Part shown: piece by piece, positions 13,767 through 26,237 of the stretch
How the letters are laid out: every line of letters begins with the position of its first letter
How positions within the stretch are numbered: the first letter of the stretch is position 1
Assembly: GCA_030710605.1 (NCBI GenBank)
Contig: CP092877.1
Location: 72,391,085-72,455,084, forward strand
Direction of reading: 5' to 3'
Length of the DNA: 64,000 bases
Source of the DNA: Cordylochernes scorpioides
Taxonomy: Eukaryota; Arthropoda; Arachnida; Pseudoscorpiones; Chernetidae
Program-made: the position numbers and the translations under genes
Notes under the pieces: model-generated
The model's database searches: none
What the model was told of the DNA's origin: nothing
What the model saw: only the letters and a program-made list of their open reading frames with translations

Positions 13767-14439
13767 CATATATATATGGATGCGGCCTTCTTAAAAATGG
13801 TAAAATGAAAATTGGCCTTCTAATATAAAAAGGTTCGCCACCCCTGGTATAGGATATTCTTCAAATAACACAACGGTTTAAGGAGTTTTGGTTATAATTT
13901 CATTATATAAAGATAGACTTTTTTTGTTATAGTTTGCTTATTGATACGTTATCTATTCGATCTATCTCGTTATAGAGAGTCTTGTTTAATGATCGTGTAT
14001 TCCTATAATTGGGACAAATTGTGTGATCATATATATATAGATTCGTAATGTCACACATCGACCAAATGGCAAGACAAGCTTACTTTAGCCAATTTCTCCC
14101 CCTCCTTCAGGAAGTTGTTTCCCACAATTTTGCAACGTTATGTCATGTGGCATGCGGCTGTGTGCGCCGTTGAAATCCCGGGCAGGACATGGTTAAGAAA
14201 TGGAAGGGAGAAAGTGACAAATGGAGTGATGGGCAATATAGGCTAAGTGTTGCTGCCCCTCGCGCTAACTTTAGAGCAAGCGACCCTTGCTCGAGTGGAG
14301 GAAGGGCTTCCTTGATTGATGTTTAGGAAGGGTTGGATGTGTTGAGAAAGTGAAATTGATGTTCGGTTTGGTTCACATATACCACGCGGTAACACCGGTG
14401 GTTCTATGGAAAGTAGGATGATTATTGTGTTGAGTCTAT

Positions 14440-15000
14440 GGCAAGGAGAGTGCTAACTATATGTGTTGGGTTCGGAGTCCATCCATGTGAAAAGGATTGC
14501 TAACTGTCTATGTGTGGGTCCGGAGACCATTCCACCCCCTTGTCAAGGAGAGAACTAATCGTATATGTATCAGGTCTGAAGACCATTTCTTCCTCGTCAA
14601 ACGAATGCTAACTGTATGTGTTGGGTCCGGAGATCATTTTATCCTTGTCAAGGGGAGAACTAACTATGTATGTATAGGGCCTGAAGACTTTTCATCTACA
14701 CTCATGGACAAAACTTTAGGAAATTTTATATTTTTATATAGCCGGTCATTATTTATTATTATTATTTTTTTTTTTTTTTGAGACAGAGGCAATTTTGTTC
14801 GCACATGGTTATCTCTCGTGTGTCATCAATAAAGGTCACTATGTATCAAATATCTTTCAGAGTTATTGTCCGAATTACGATATACATACTAAAAGGTACA
14901 ACTTCCTTAAGTTTTGTCCATGAGCGTATGTCAAGGGGAATAACCAATCATATGTGCTGGGACCGGAAACCCTTCTATACTGGTTAAGGAGAGTACAGCT
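14440..15000 (+). repeat. Minisatellite of about 50-56-bp units, interrupted by a MITE
   Basis: Units beginning GTCAAGGGGAGAACTAACTA or similar, with GTGTTGGGTCCGGAGACCAT, start near 14440, 14489, 14542, 14598, 14647, 14930 and 14985. MITE copy 2 lies between the fifth and sixth. Confidence 0.7.
14697..14928. mobile_element. Tc1/mariner-like MITE, copy 2
   Basis: The same ends bounded by TA, inserted in a minisatellite whose unit is interrupted exactly at the TA. Internal T-run of about 15. Confidence 0.8.
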
Positions 15001-16609
15001 ATCTCGTATTGGAGTTTTAGGGAACGGTCAAACAGCTAGTTTCGTCCCATAAGTAGAATAGCATCACTTGTCGCCAGTCTGATCCGTAGATTGCTGTGTG
15101 CGACGACAGCAAGTTATCGACTAACTCTAAAATAACTCCGTGGGATAATGTCTTCCTTGAACCCAGACAAATTGATGCTCCGCTTTATCTCAGAATGAAA
15201 GATGCCTCGATTTTATCCTAGACTTTTATTGGCTCTGGTATCTCAGCAACCTTTGACCCCCCTGCAGGGTCCCACAATGTCTCAGCAGAGGAAATGAAGG
15301 ATTCCTCCACTTTTACCGTGGAGTTGTCCTCCGGGAAACCCACTGCCGGACGAATTGATGGTTCCAATATTTCAACCAACCTCGTACAGAGATAACGCTT
15401 TATTTATTGAAGGTGAGGTTCTCCTCAATGCTGGCGTCCACAGACTCATTTTTAAAACTTTGTAATTAAGAAGGTTTTGAGGGTAAATGTTCGGGTGAGC
15501 GATTATCTTTCTGATGGCGAGTAGCAAAGTCTCTTTTGTTAAATGCTATTGCTCCCCTTCCTTCCTTCTAATGATATATATATATATATATGATACATGT
15601 GCGTGAGAATTCAATGGCCTTCCGGGAACTTTGGATACAGCGGTGTAAACAAAGTTAATTAAACGCATCACCTATACCGACACTAATTATATAGGATTTC
15701 CCATTTCTGGAAGGTAATTGAATCGGATCTTCTCTCTTTCGCTGCTCAAGCATTCAAGCAAGGAACCAACGTTCGCGCTCTAGAGTCCTTGACCGCTGTC
15801 TTCTTCCGGTAGGACTCTGCCTTCAGCCCGGCGGACCTCCCTGATCGATCCATCCGTCGCCATGGTAACCTCGGGTCACTGCCGGAGTCCTTCTTCCCTC
15901 CAGGAGGAAGGTTTTGGTCCCTCAATTTTACGGACGACGACTTCCACTGACCTCACACCTCGGAGCTACTGCTACTGGAGTTTAGCACTCGATCGTTGGT
16001 AGAGTCAGTCCAGGTCACTAGGTGCGCTTCTTTTTTCCCCCCTATACGTCATCGTGCGAATTGTGCTTTCCACGGCCGTTTTTTAACGATTCGAAATGAC
16101 CTTAGCCCGGGTACTCACGTTGGTTACAAAGCGTTCTTAATCCATCAGGATAATTCTTAAGGTCCTAATTAAGATATCCAAACGTAAATAAACAATTATT
16201 GTGTAAGGTGTTCAAGCTGTGTGTATTCTTGTACCATAATGATCAAATGTAGTGTTTGTGGTTTGTCTTGATTTGTGTGGGGAAGCGAATTATTGGAAAT
16301 GCTTTACAAGTTCCTTCTTATGTTTTAAGTAAAAATATCGTAGAGTTCTCTTTTTTTAAATACAATTTATTTTTATCAGCAGTGTGTTTGTATATAGCGT
16401 TCTTTACTATACTAGCCTTCTATATTATGCCAGTTACAAAAGAATGACTTTGGCAAAATGAACATACGAGTTGTACGGCCTTTCCGTTCGGCTGAAGAGA
16501 GGGAAAAGATTCAAAACTGCCATTTCAAATCAGGATTTATATGGCTGATATTGTGCCACTAGAATTAGGCGGCTGACAACCAGGTTTCAATCACGTATTG
16601 CTTCCTTTA
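15001..16609. other. No gene seen
   Basis: 15,700-16,100 is GC-richer and repeat-free. TA dinucleotides at about 15572-15591. Confidence 0.5.
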
Positions 16610-16805
16610 AACCCCCAGGTACCATGCCGTAGGATCTGCCTCAGATTCCCAGAGCCCTAGTGTTATGTCGTAGGCATCCTCAGACATCCAGAGTCCTAGT
16701 ATTAAGTCGTAGGCATGTTTCAAACTATAAAATCCCAGGTAGCATGCCATATATAGGCATCCTTCAATCTTCCAGAGTCGCCTAGACATGCCGTAGATCC
16801 CCCCC
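16610..16805 (-). repeat. Degenerate minisatellite, about 57-62-bp units
   Basis: Recurring ATGCCGTAGG, CAGATTCCCAGAGCCCTAG and TCGTAGGCAT modules, three to four units. Confidence 0.6.
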
Positions 16806-16848
16806 CCCCACATTTCAAAACTAAGATTTTGGCGACATGTTATAGGAC

Positions 16849-16925
16849 AAATTCGAATTGGGCGTGTGTAAGTTTCGAACCAAGGTTGTGGAAATACGAT
16901 GCCGCACACCTAACCATTAAGCTAC
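16849..16925 (-). repeat. tRNA-like sequence, probable SINE head
   Basis: On minus: TAGCTTAATGGTTAGG (A-box-like) and GGTTCGAAAC (B box) with tRNA spacing. The presumed acceptor strands do not pair, so a working tRNA gene is unlikely. Confidence 0.5.
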
Positions 16926-16929
16926 GCTT

Positions 16930-18036
16930 GACATCATTGGGCGTGTTTTGGGCGTGTGTAGTTGAAAGCTGATTTATTTATTTTTCGGAATGATCATTAT
17001 AGCTCTCCACAGCATTATTTCCAGAACTATTTAATTTTAATAAATATCAATTTTAAAAATATATTTTGGCGAGGATCTCTGGGAAACCCTGCAGCAGACA
17101 ATCCTACGGACGGCGGCGTGAGATACCCCCGACCCTCTAGGGACAGCAGCCATTGGATGCAAATGTCCGGGTTATTTCAGGAACAATCACCCTGCCTGCC
17201 ATTCCCCGGTGTGGTGGTGGTGGTGCTTTTTTTTTTTTTATTGCTCTTGAGTGTATGTTTGCGCGCAGTCGCCCCCGGCCCTGTTCTCTACAATTACCAC
17301 TCTCACTAGCGGCCTGCGTCGTGATGGATTACTTTAATTGGGATCTCTTCTACATTGGTAATTCTTTCTTTCTTTCTAACCCCCGTGGTCGGCGTAATTC
17401 AATTTGGGCACTCCTGTCGTTTGTACGTGGTCCCGTGGATAATTTCCAGGCGGTAGATTGGATTGTGTCCACTCTGGTTATCGGTGAAGGATGCCAAGTG
17501 GAAGTACGACGTCCTCGTAGGTGAAAGGAAGCATACCGGCAGCCGCTGGGCCGACTATGCAAATAAATTCTTTTGTTCCTTACCTCCGTGGTTCTTTTTA
17601 CGACCCCACCCTGGTGGAACGTCGTTCAAAGAAATCGCCCCCGAGGCACGTCTCGACTGTCCTCGTTCCGCTTAGCTTACACTCCTTTTATGTTCGGGAG
17701 CTCATGTTTGTATACACAAAAATAAAATTCCGGCAATGGCGTGTGTAACATTGGTTATTTATGCAATGTTTGTACCACACCGCGTTACGTCAACAATCCA
17801 GGAGAGATTACAACAGCTTTGTTAGCCATGGGCGAATCGAATGCTGGAGGATCGGTCGGGGGGTGTGACGATGGTCAACCTTGGCCTCGCCCACTCGAGG
17901 CATCCAGGAGAACACAAGTGTTTACCAACTTTTAGACATTAGGCATCTAGATTAGATCGACGAAACTAACAAAGTTTAAATCGCGAATAGATTTACGTTA
18001 GGTTTCAGTCCCTTCTCCTAAGTCAATAGCCATATA
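16930..18036. other. No gene seen
   Basis: Contains overlapping ORFs of 115 and 123 residues with no domain; ATGCAAAT at 17557-17564. Confidence 0.5.
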
Positions 18037-18066
18037 TACACTCATGGACAAAACTTAAGGAAGTTA
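18037..18066. mobile_element. Tc1/mariner-like MITE, left end only
   Basis: TACACTCATGGACAAAACTT then AAGGAAGTTA; the rest of the element is missing or unrecognisable. An unrelated weak hairpin (AATAATGCAACAAGTTTCTGG with its inverse near 18275) follows. Confidence 0.6.
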
Positions 18067-19148
18067 TAGAAACTTAACCAAACATAAAATGTAGGATACA
18101 TTTCATATCAATTTATTGAAATCTCCTGTATATAAATCAAATAATGCAACAAGTTTCTGGAGAGTTTTTTTTTATTAATGCAATTATTATTAAAGCGTTT
18201 ATTATTATTCGTTTTATGTACTCCCGTAGAAAGCTTGAGATTACATCAATAAAACGAAAAGAAAATCATCCCCAGAAACTTGTATTATTTGATAAAATGT
18301 AGGAGTCTAACCCCAGCTGTGGTGTGTTTAGAAAGCCCCAAGTCACGAGGTACAGCCGAGTACAGGGTAAGTCTTGTCGTCATGTTTGTCCTGCCAGTTG
18401 GTTGCCTCCCAGAATGCTTTCTCCTGACAACAATTTTCCAGTGTCCTCCACTTGGACTGGAGTTTCCCATATCTGGAACATGGCTTACGTACAATATTTC
18501 ACATTGAAGTGAATTTAGTAGAGAATTGTTGAATGCAATTATGCAAGTTTTTAAACGGAGCATACAAGTGTCTCCCATCTTTCTAAAATCAAATTTGAAA
18601 TTATTTGAAAATGTCTTCACTAAGGCTAAAGCTTTGGTGGTAAAACATATCTCCTCACGTTGCGGATTGTTGACAGTTTTGACTTAAGTTAATTTAGATT
18701 TAGGATGGCACAACAAATGAGTAGAAACCAATTCAGTGTTGCTCACTTAGCACTGAAGTAGATGCTAAGCATATTATAAACCAGCAGGTTCTTTACAAAT
18801 TTTGGTGAAATTTGTCTTTTTCTCTACATATATTATGTTGTACCTTCCGCCGCCATTCCTGTTTACGAGAGAAGCTAGCGTTAACCTACACTACAACTCG
18901 GATATTTATATCCGAATATAAAGACGAGAACAGCATTAATTACAGAGATCGTGCGCTAATTGCCCTATATTTAACCACACAAGGTTAAAGTTCCTACCAA
19001 TGGGAAAGAGAGAATAAACTTTCAATATGTGTAGTGCCGGTGTAATAGATCAATTCTTTCCTTGTTTAGATTTACCATTACAGAATAAGCAGATCATTCG
19101 CGTCAGTTCCTTGTATAATATGCAAATATATATATATATATTTTATTA

Positions 19149-19322
19149 AATTAAGAACATTAAGCATCCAGGGAAAAGTTTATTTTTAGAATATTTTTCA
19201 TTTAAAAATCTCTCAAGCTTTCGGGCAAGAGATTTTTAAATAAAAAATATTCTAAAAAGAAACTTTTCTCTGGAGGCTTAATGTTCTTATTTTAATATTG
19301 ATTCAAGATATTATTTTATCGA
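19149..19322. mobile_element. Foldback element, 13-bp flanking duplication
   Basis: ATATATTTTATTA occurs at 19136-19148 and 19323-19335. Between them is an almost perfect hairpin: arms from AAGAACATTAAGC to the central CAAGCTTTCGGGCAAGAG. The target is low complexity, so the duplication is weaker evidence than in other copies. Confidence 0.65.
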
Positions 19323-19430
19323 ATATATTTTATTATTTAATTTTTAAAACACACACACAACTAATATCAGTACTATTATTAAATATAACCTTAAAGGTAT
19401 ACATACAATTTTAAAATAACTAATAATAAC

Positions 19431-19471
19431 CCCCTCCCCCCCCCCCCCCCCCCCCCCTTTTTTTTTTTTTT
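19431..19471 (+). repeat. C-run followed by T-run
   Basis: About 27 nearly uninterrupted C followed by 14 T, then AG. Assembly across it may be unreliable. Confidence 0.8.
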
Positions 19472-19929
19472 AGAGGTGCAACAACAACAAAAAGGTAATT
19501 TTGTTATTCGCGATATACGATTTAATACCACCATGTAACCATTGAGCTAAGAAAATATACTCACTTATTGAAATTGGTAAACGCAACGCGCTGATTGGCT
19601 GAATAAAGGTCACCTTCCATTAGAGAACCAATCACTGGATGATTAAACCGAACACCATACCGATTAAGGCGTATACCAAAATGATATGCAAATCATTCAA
19701 CAGCCAATGTATCTATTCATCCCAATTTTACCTGAATGTCAGCTGGCTCCAGAGGTTTGGAGCAATTGGAATTTTCACCTGAAAAAAAATTCCCAAGGCG
19801 TATTCCTGTTTAGATTTCATATGGGTAAATGTACCTTATGGTAGGTTAAAACGATACCTCCATGAATCACTGATATTGTGTGTGAGAGAAAAATTCATCC
19901 GGGGAAAAGTTTTCAATAAAAATCATTTA

Positions 19930-20124
19930 CAATAAGAAGAATCGCCGGATATCATTGCTAAGAAAAGACCAAAGGTAAAAACGACAAGTACCTTTATTGT
20001 TGACGCTTTATTGTATCCGCATTAGCTTGTTGAAGGATGTCATTGTCCGAAAGCTCGCCAAGAGCTCGTACCTCTTCAATAAAGAAACTCGTCGCTTTTA
20101 CCTTTGGTCTCTTCTTAGCAAAAA
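19930..20124. mobile_element. Foldback element with hammerhead-like hairpin, nested in a related repeat
   Basis: Arms with AAGAAAAGACCAAAGG and CCTTTGGTCTCTTCTT flank TTGTTGA, GGAT/GTCC, GAAAGCTC and GAGCTC (20027-20067). An imperfect 12-mer flanks it at 19918-19929 and 20125-20136. It splits a repeat whose halves are at about 19880-19929 and 20125-20180. Confidence 0.6.
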
Positions 20125-20136
20125 AAAAATAATTTA

Positions 20137-20180
20137 ATTGACCCAAGCTTTCGGACCATGGAGCCCTTCTACAGGAGTAT
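20137..20180 (-). mobile_element. Hammerhead-like hairpin half of the split repeat
   Basis: On the minus strand: CTGTAGA, helix GGGCT/GGTCC, GAAAGCTT (20145-20175). It resembles the copy at 46121. Confidence 0.5.
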
Positions 20181-20319
20181 GGTTACATATAACGTGCCGT
20201 CTTTTTTTGTTTTAGTCTGAAAACATGACCCACAAGTTGTGTGAAATACCATTTCGATTCCCGGGACCGTGTTCTGGAAAAAATGTTCGAGCCGTAAGAT
20301 AGATCGTCCCGAGACTCCA

Positions 20320-20690
20320 TCCCGAATTTGAACCGTTGCTATTTGCATATGTCCTGCGCTCGGAAGGATGGAGGAAGTGAAGCCAATTACAGATGGTTCC
20401 CGGCTAATTGGCCCGTGTTGTGTACAATGGAGGAGGCAAAAAACAACAATGTCCTGCTGCGGGTGTTTTTCTACCCAAGCGTTCGTATATACCCGCTCTG
20501 TTTTAATTAATTAGTGACCATTTACCCGGGCTCAAGGTAAACCCACTTTTCCGGGCCATTGAGTTTTGAGGCCGCGCGATCGGCCGTTTCGCCACGCACG
20601 CGCCTCCTCCACTCCAATCCTCCTATTCTTCTTTCACAGGGAGGGCGACCTTTCCCTTCTGGCGCCGTTACGTCAGCTGTTGTCTTTTGG
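20320..20690. promoter_or_regulatory. Unique island with clustered transcription-factor-like sites
   Basis: Repeat-free and more GC-rich than its flanks. It contains TTTGCATA (POU-like), CCAATTACAG, ACAATGG (SOX-like), TTAATTAATTAG (homeodomain-like), TTACGTCA (CRE-like) and CAGCTG. No coding frame. Enhancer is an inference from motif clustering only. Confidence 0.25.
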
Positions 20691-21779
20691 CATTTGTTTT
20701 TGTTTTCTTTTTTTTTTTTTTTTTTAAACAAACGTGTGAACGTTGTCAAGTAGTAATTTATAACTTTTGCTTTTTGATACCCATATAATCATCCTGTTTA
20801 GAAATTTGAGATTGAAGTTTGTTTTTGTTTTGTTCTCAAATAGGGTCTCGCTTGTCTCGCGTGTAGATAACCAGAAGGTGTTCTGGCAACTTGTAAGTGC
20901 AAATTTTTTAAAATGCTTTCCCAAATAGAGGCCTTTTTGTTGTTGTTGTTCTTCGATGCTTTCGAGCTGATTTTTTTTTTGCCGGTCACTTTTTTTAAAA
21001 ATAGGTTTATAAAGGTTTCTGTGGCATTAGGGTTTTGCAGAGCAAGCAAACGTGAAATGTTACTCGAGATCAAAACAACCCCCTCAAAAAAAAAAAAAAA
21101 CCCTCTTGTTTCTAATTTAAAAACACGCGTGTTTTCCCAATCAAAATAGTGGCAGTTATGAAAATTTTCAATTATCTAATTGAAACAATTCTATAAGAAG
21201 CCACAAACATTTACCATACCATATTATATGTTCTCGGGATATGCTATTTCTAAGCGATCGGATGAATTGTAATTCTTGTTAGTGTTTTATTATTATTTTT
21301 TTAATATGACGATTTTAGGATTGATTGTGCATGTGTGTGTTGCGTTATATACGATATAAACAGCCCCTAAACTGACACTTTAGATGGCCATCTATTTCTG
21401 TGTACCCTCCACTGTCTGCACAGTCTTGACTCGAGTTTACTCACCTCAAAATTTCAACAAATGCTGTTTTCTTCAAAGTTTTATTTCTCGGCGATTTTTA
21501 CGAGGTTAAACTGTTTTCATTTCTAGCTCCCGAAGAGCTCTTCGGAAAGGGGGAGCGTGTACTAGGCTTGAAAGAATTTGGAACAGGCACTTAGGGCTGA
21601 CTCATGAAGCTCCAGAGAGTTCTACCTTTACTTTTGCTTTATAAAGTGGTCATTCGATTTAGTGTTGCCAGGTGGACATCCGCCAAATTGTATTTCCCGA
21701 TACCAAATTGCCTATTATAAAGAAGGAACTGCGATGTTTTTATTATTATCCATTTTATGGATGATTTGTGATTGACTCT

Positions 21780-22340
21780 CTCACCGCTAAAGGGGAGGTT
21801 TCATCCTCTTCGTCGACGCACCGTCCCCAATATAGGGAGGGGTCTTGTACCCCCTCAACTCGGCTCGTGCAGCACCGCGGGCGGCAAGAGGAGGGGCCAT
21901 TGTAACAACCCGGCTACTGCTACCCGGAGCGAAAGTCCTCTAATCTATGCAAATAGGGTGCAGCAAATTAAATAGCTCAATTTGGTCCCCCCTCCCTAGG
22001 AACCTGTTTCGCCGGTACGCTCCCCCTCCATTACTGGAGTTTTACGAGCCCAGAAGCCGTAGGAAAGCCGGGCTTCGTGTTTCCCGGCAATATATATTCT
22101 TCACCTTCTTTCCGGCTTGAGGCTTCCAGTTTTTCCACAGGTTGTTTCATTGATGGCGGCGATGTCCCGAGGCGGCTGTGTGAACTCCAGCTTTTTACGG
22201 GCTCTGTTGAAGAAAGGAATTGCCTCAGTACCGGCAAAAACTCGCCACCGCCCACTACAATGTAAACACCACGCTGACGGTGGCCTGCTTTTTGTCGCCG
22301 TCTGTGCCGACAAATTAACCCCCCCTCTCTTTGACGCCTT
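21780..22340. promoter_or_regulatory. CpG-rich unique island
   Basis: Contains ATGCAAAT (21947-21954), GATGGCGGCGATG and TGTAAACAC (FOX-like). A 147-residue minus-strand ORF here has basic low-complexity composition and no recognised domain. Confidence 0.2.
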
Positions 22341-22731
22341 TTTTTTTTAAACCCCCCTCGCCTTCTAATTATTGCTATCTTTGATTGGAGAACTTTTTGC
22401 TTGTCTCGGTATCTGTAATGACAAGATATAGCTCCATGTAACAATGTCAACGCTCCCCGGTTTTTTGGCGCCACGAGCTGGAATGTGTCATGCTATTGTC
22501 GCATTAAGAACAGCAGCCTGGCTTTTTTTTAAATCTATCTCTGTTTGGCCGGCTACTCGGGGTCTCTGGGGCGTTCTTGGTGCTTGCTTGCTTGTAGCTA
22601 ACCTTCAGTTTACAGTATTTACCTCAACGTGGTGTTAATTTCATAGAATGATTACATGTAGGCCATCCACAGTCTATACAGCCCTCACTTCTGTCAAATA
22701 CGTCTAAATCTGCCACTATCTCACTTTAGCA

Positions 22732-22866
22732 TTGTTCACTCTTGGTTATCTCGTGTGTCGTAAATAAAAGTCACCATGTACCAAATATCTTTCAGAGTTA
22801 TTGTCTGAATCCTTATATACATGCTATAAGGTAAAACTTCCTTTAAATTTTCTCCATGAGTGTATA
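22732..22866. mobile_element. Tc1/mariner-like MITE, right part
   Basis: TTGTTCACTCTTGGTTATCT to CCATGAGTGTATA. Left end lost. Confidence 0.7.
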
Positions 22867-23730
22867 TAGCATAAAGTTGCTGAAAGATAAAATTCGTGTA
22901 CCAAAAGAGGCACCTCTCCCTTTATTTATACATTAGAACCTTGCATTACCTTTATCACCCTAGTAAAAATGTGGGCCAAAGCCCGAAACTATCAATATAC
23001 AGATTGGCTTTTTGTCTGGATTTGCTGAAAATGGTGTTGTGACTTATTCCATGACTACTACATGACTATTCCATGACAATATTCATGTGACTATATCACC
23101 ACTAATATAGTTTATTTTTTTACTAGGGTGATAAACCTGATGCATAAATAAAGAGAGAAGTGCCTCCCTTTTAGTACAAACACTCGCTGACCGCCATATA
23201 ACTACGTGTTCGTAAAAACTTTCCTCGATTAAGTTAAAAAAAAGAAAGAATTATTTTCGTCACTTGACACTCCCCGATTGTATTTTTATCAATCACCATA
23301 GAGTCTTAATTGCCACCTTGTGTAATCTTTTTTTAAAGTAAAACCTAAATGTGGAAATTTTTGTATTAAAATTTTTCACCCATTAGTTCTAGATTTTGGA
23401 TATACCATTAGAAGAAAGAAGTGTTTATATTAAAAAAATTGAACTTGGTTTTTGAATTTAGGAACCTCCAGCATTCTTTAGAAGCTTGTATGTGAGGCTT
23501 ATCTGTCCTCCAGAACCTACAGTCCTTGCGCATATAGAGACTATATAGGAAACAGAAACTCGTATGGGAAACTGTTGTAAAAAGTTCCCCCATACAGTTA
23601 GGAAGATCAAACACAAGTTGTAGTCCATTGAAGCGTTATCCAAAGTGTGCACAACTTAGAAGAGAAATACTTTTATACCCATTCCAGAATTATGTAATTA
23701 AAAGAAATTACATTTCATATGCATTTGTAT
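22867..23730. other. No gene seen
   Basis: Imperfect inverse similarity between about 22900-22960 and 23100-23185 (AGGCACCTCTCCCTTTATTT and its inverse) suggests a decayed foldback element. Nothing coding. Confidence 0.4.
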
Positions 23731-24034
23731 TGTTACGCCGCTGCCGTGTCGAGGATGGCCAAATAAGCAAACGGGATCAGTAAGGATCTCTGTTCCGACT
23801 CCTTTATTTACCTTCGTACCTTATGGCGAACAAAGTAAGTAACATACAGGGAACATCATCCAACAGCCAACAACAGGGAGGAGGACTTCACTCCTGGTCG
23901 TCAGCTGGACTTCTTCCTTCTTGACTGGTCCGTCCTCCCCTCTCAGCTATTCTTGGGGTGAACATATGTGGTCGAACTGACCCTGCTTACCACCACGGCG
24001 ATGTGGAAGTATTCTTTCTTTCATCGTCATAACA
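23731..24034 (-). mobile_element. Candidate solo LTR (Ty3/gypsy-like)
   Basis: On minus it begins TGTTATGACG and ends GGCGTAACA, the imperfect terminal inverted repeat common in Ty3/gypsy LTRs, with AATAAA before the 3' part. 304 bp. No flanking 5-bp duplication and no internal gag-pol in the window. Confidence 0.4.
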
Positions 24035-24399
24035 GAACACACCAAAGTAGTTGTTAGTGCGAACGGAAAAGGTGGAAACATATTTTTACCTTGTTTGTTT
24101 ACATTTGAAACGCAATTCTTCATTCACTTAAAGGAAGATATACCTACCTAATCAATGATCAGTGAACACCTCCAGCAACCTCAACATAGTTGTTATATTA
24201 TGGAAACAAGTGTAGAATGTTTCTGGTTTTAACATTTAGATGACGCTATTCTGTTATATTTTAGGCCCAATGATATATCAGAGATTACTATCCAATCAGT
24301 AAGAGTTGTTTCCCTTTAGGATGTTTTGGCAAGCTACTTGTCCCCAGACCGGAACCAAAAGCGATATTTCCCAATACAGCCAGTAAGGATCAAACAAGT

Positions 24400-24830
24400 C
24401 ACTTGGACAAACAAGTTACTCACTTGGATTACACGACACCCGAAAGGGAAGAAGGAGGTCGTATTGACGTGTCGTCCCTCCCCGGCGTAAACAGTCTCGG
24501 AATGAAAGATCGATACAACAACATTGTGTCTCCCTTAAATCAATCCTTGTCCCTAGAGGCAGAATTCGATGGGACAACGTCGTCCCTGGAGTCAACTTCA
24601 CGTTTATAGTTAGCTGAAGAAGGGCTTGCCCGAAAGCTTTAAAGGAAGCTCCTTTAATAATTAATCATTGGTAGGCTTAAATAACTGGCGCTTGACAGCG
24701 GTGGGGGCTGAAGGGTTGTCTGGGGAATAAAACACGGTGAGTTTACCATTCCTACTACAGGTCTAACTGTCAGCGATACTAAGATTGATTTGCATAGCAA
24801 GGGAGTAAACATGCTCATTTTCGCGCCACA
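24400..24830. repeat. Diverged repeat shared with 36100-36700
   Basis: AACAACATTGTGTCTC, TTGTCCCTAGA, CCCTGGAGTCAAC, CTTGACAGCGGTGG and AGATTGATTTGCATAGC recur in the same order at 36200-36690. A hammerhead-like motif lies within. Confidence 0.5.
24610..24652 (+). mobile_element. Hammerhead-core-like motif fitting CTGANGA, helix, GAAA and TC
   Basis: CTGAAGA at 24614-24620, helix GGGC/GCCC, GAAA at 24632-24635, a GCT/AGC helix and then TC at 24650-24651. This is the only copy that keeps every conserved core base I checked. No stem I complementarity is obvious. Confidence 0.5.
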
Positions 24831-24851
24831 TCCGCCATCTATAGGTGAAGC

Positions 24852-26237
24852 GTGTAACTATTGAACAAAAAAACTCAACTGACGTTCCTGTATCAGCTTT
24901 AATATCTTCATCAGATCAGCAGCGGCGCCCAGCTACCGAAATGCCACACAATAATTCCTTTATAGCACGCGTGGTAGATTGCTTTCCTTGCTATCACCAC
25001 CGTCAGGTTCTTTCCTGTAGCCAGCAGGTCTCTCTGCACAGCATGGATAATTTTATTGACTCTTCTAATTAATTGTTAAGAAAAAAAGTTATGATAAAAT
25101 AAAGGTGTAATATATAATAAAGAGTTAAATAAATTGTAAAGAAATGATACAGTTGTATATGTACAAATTTCTTCAGTGAGGAATACTTCCCCACCTTGAG
25201 AGAGTTCTCTTCCAGACAAGGTCTTCTTGGACCTTCCTCAGTTTCACACCGAGGAGTATAGATCGTGGAGACTGATGCAACATGATAGCATGGTTGGACT
25301 AGTCATCATTGTCGATGTTGGACACCAGTTGTCCTGGAGTCGATATGGTAGAGAGGCAACTTTTAAATAAAATTTCTATCAAGCCTGTTCAATGCTGGAC
25401 GAAGAAGACCCCCTCTTTGTCTGGAGGAGGACTCTCTCAAGGTGGGGAAGCATCCTTTGCTGAAGAAATGTGTACATATACAACTGTATATATTTCTCTA
25501 CATTTTATCTACCCTTTATTTACTCCTTTATTATATATTATCCTTTATTTGATCTTAATTTTTATTTCTGTAACATTTTATTAGAAGAACCAATATACTT
25601 GTTTATATTGAAAAAAAATTGTCAATGGTGGACGAAGACACATTCCATTCTATTTCCCATTTTCTCTCTCCGTCTTCTTTCTTCCGTGTTATAAACCCTA
25701 TCTTCCCATTTATAAGATAAACACACGCTCTAGATATTGTATTCTTGGTACGTGGATGACCACATCGTAAACCACAGGTATTCGGTAACAACCATCCTCC
25801 AAGCGTCAATCTCCCAGCGCGACAATTTGTCTCCCAAAGTCAACAAGATGTCTTGACGTCGTGACGGCGGCCCTCCCATTCTTGTGGACGACACACACGA
25901 TGATCCTTTCTGGCATAATCCTCTCTTATTTATTTTGGTTTTTTCCTTCTCTTTCTCTTCTCCACTTTCTCTAGTTTCATTTTTATTTAGTCGACCTCTT
26001 CACTTTTTTTTTTTTTTTGGTAATCCAGACTACTGACTCTCTTTGTCTATCTTATTTGTTTTGATGTTTACATTAGCAATTTGTTAGGATCTCGTCAATT
26101 GATTCTTTTGCCACCTTCCCTTCCCCCTATGCCTTCTCTTAGTTTTTATTACCAACAAATACTGTTTAGAAAAGCTAAGGAGGCATTTTCTCGCTCTCTT
26201 TTTGTCACTTATCTCAAGCACACGCATGATACAGGCT
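24852..26237. other. No gene seen; weak inverted repeat
   Basis: 25143-25210 and 25436-25500 are imperfect inverse copies (CCCCACCTTGAGAGAGT and ACTCTCTCAAGGTGGGG), suggesting another decayed foldback element of about 360 bp. Confidence 0.45.

Larger units (their letters stand above)
12184..13846. mobile_element. Non-autonomous hAT element with nested insertions
   Basis: It begins CAGGGGTGGCGAACGTGCGG and ends GGTTCGCCACCCCTG, an inverted terminal repeat typical of hAT elements. The flanking 8-mers at 12176-12183 and 13847-13854 are both GTATAGGA. A Helitron (12330-13039) and a foldback element (13166-13766) lie within. Removing them leaves about 340 bp of original element. No transposase is visible. 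Confidence 0.88.

Noticed and set aside
16849..16925. Functional tRNA gene
   Set aside because: Internal boxes fit but the acceptor arms do not pair and there is no terminator at the expected place.
17153..17524. 123-residue plus ORF containing IWALLSFV, considered as a KIND N-terminus
   Set aside because: The match is a few residues only; no surrounding KIND pattern or suitable splice site.
22031..22474. 147-residue minus ORF
   Set aside because: Basic low-complexity composition, no domain, no splice context; typical of a GC-rich non-coding island.
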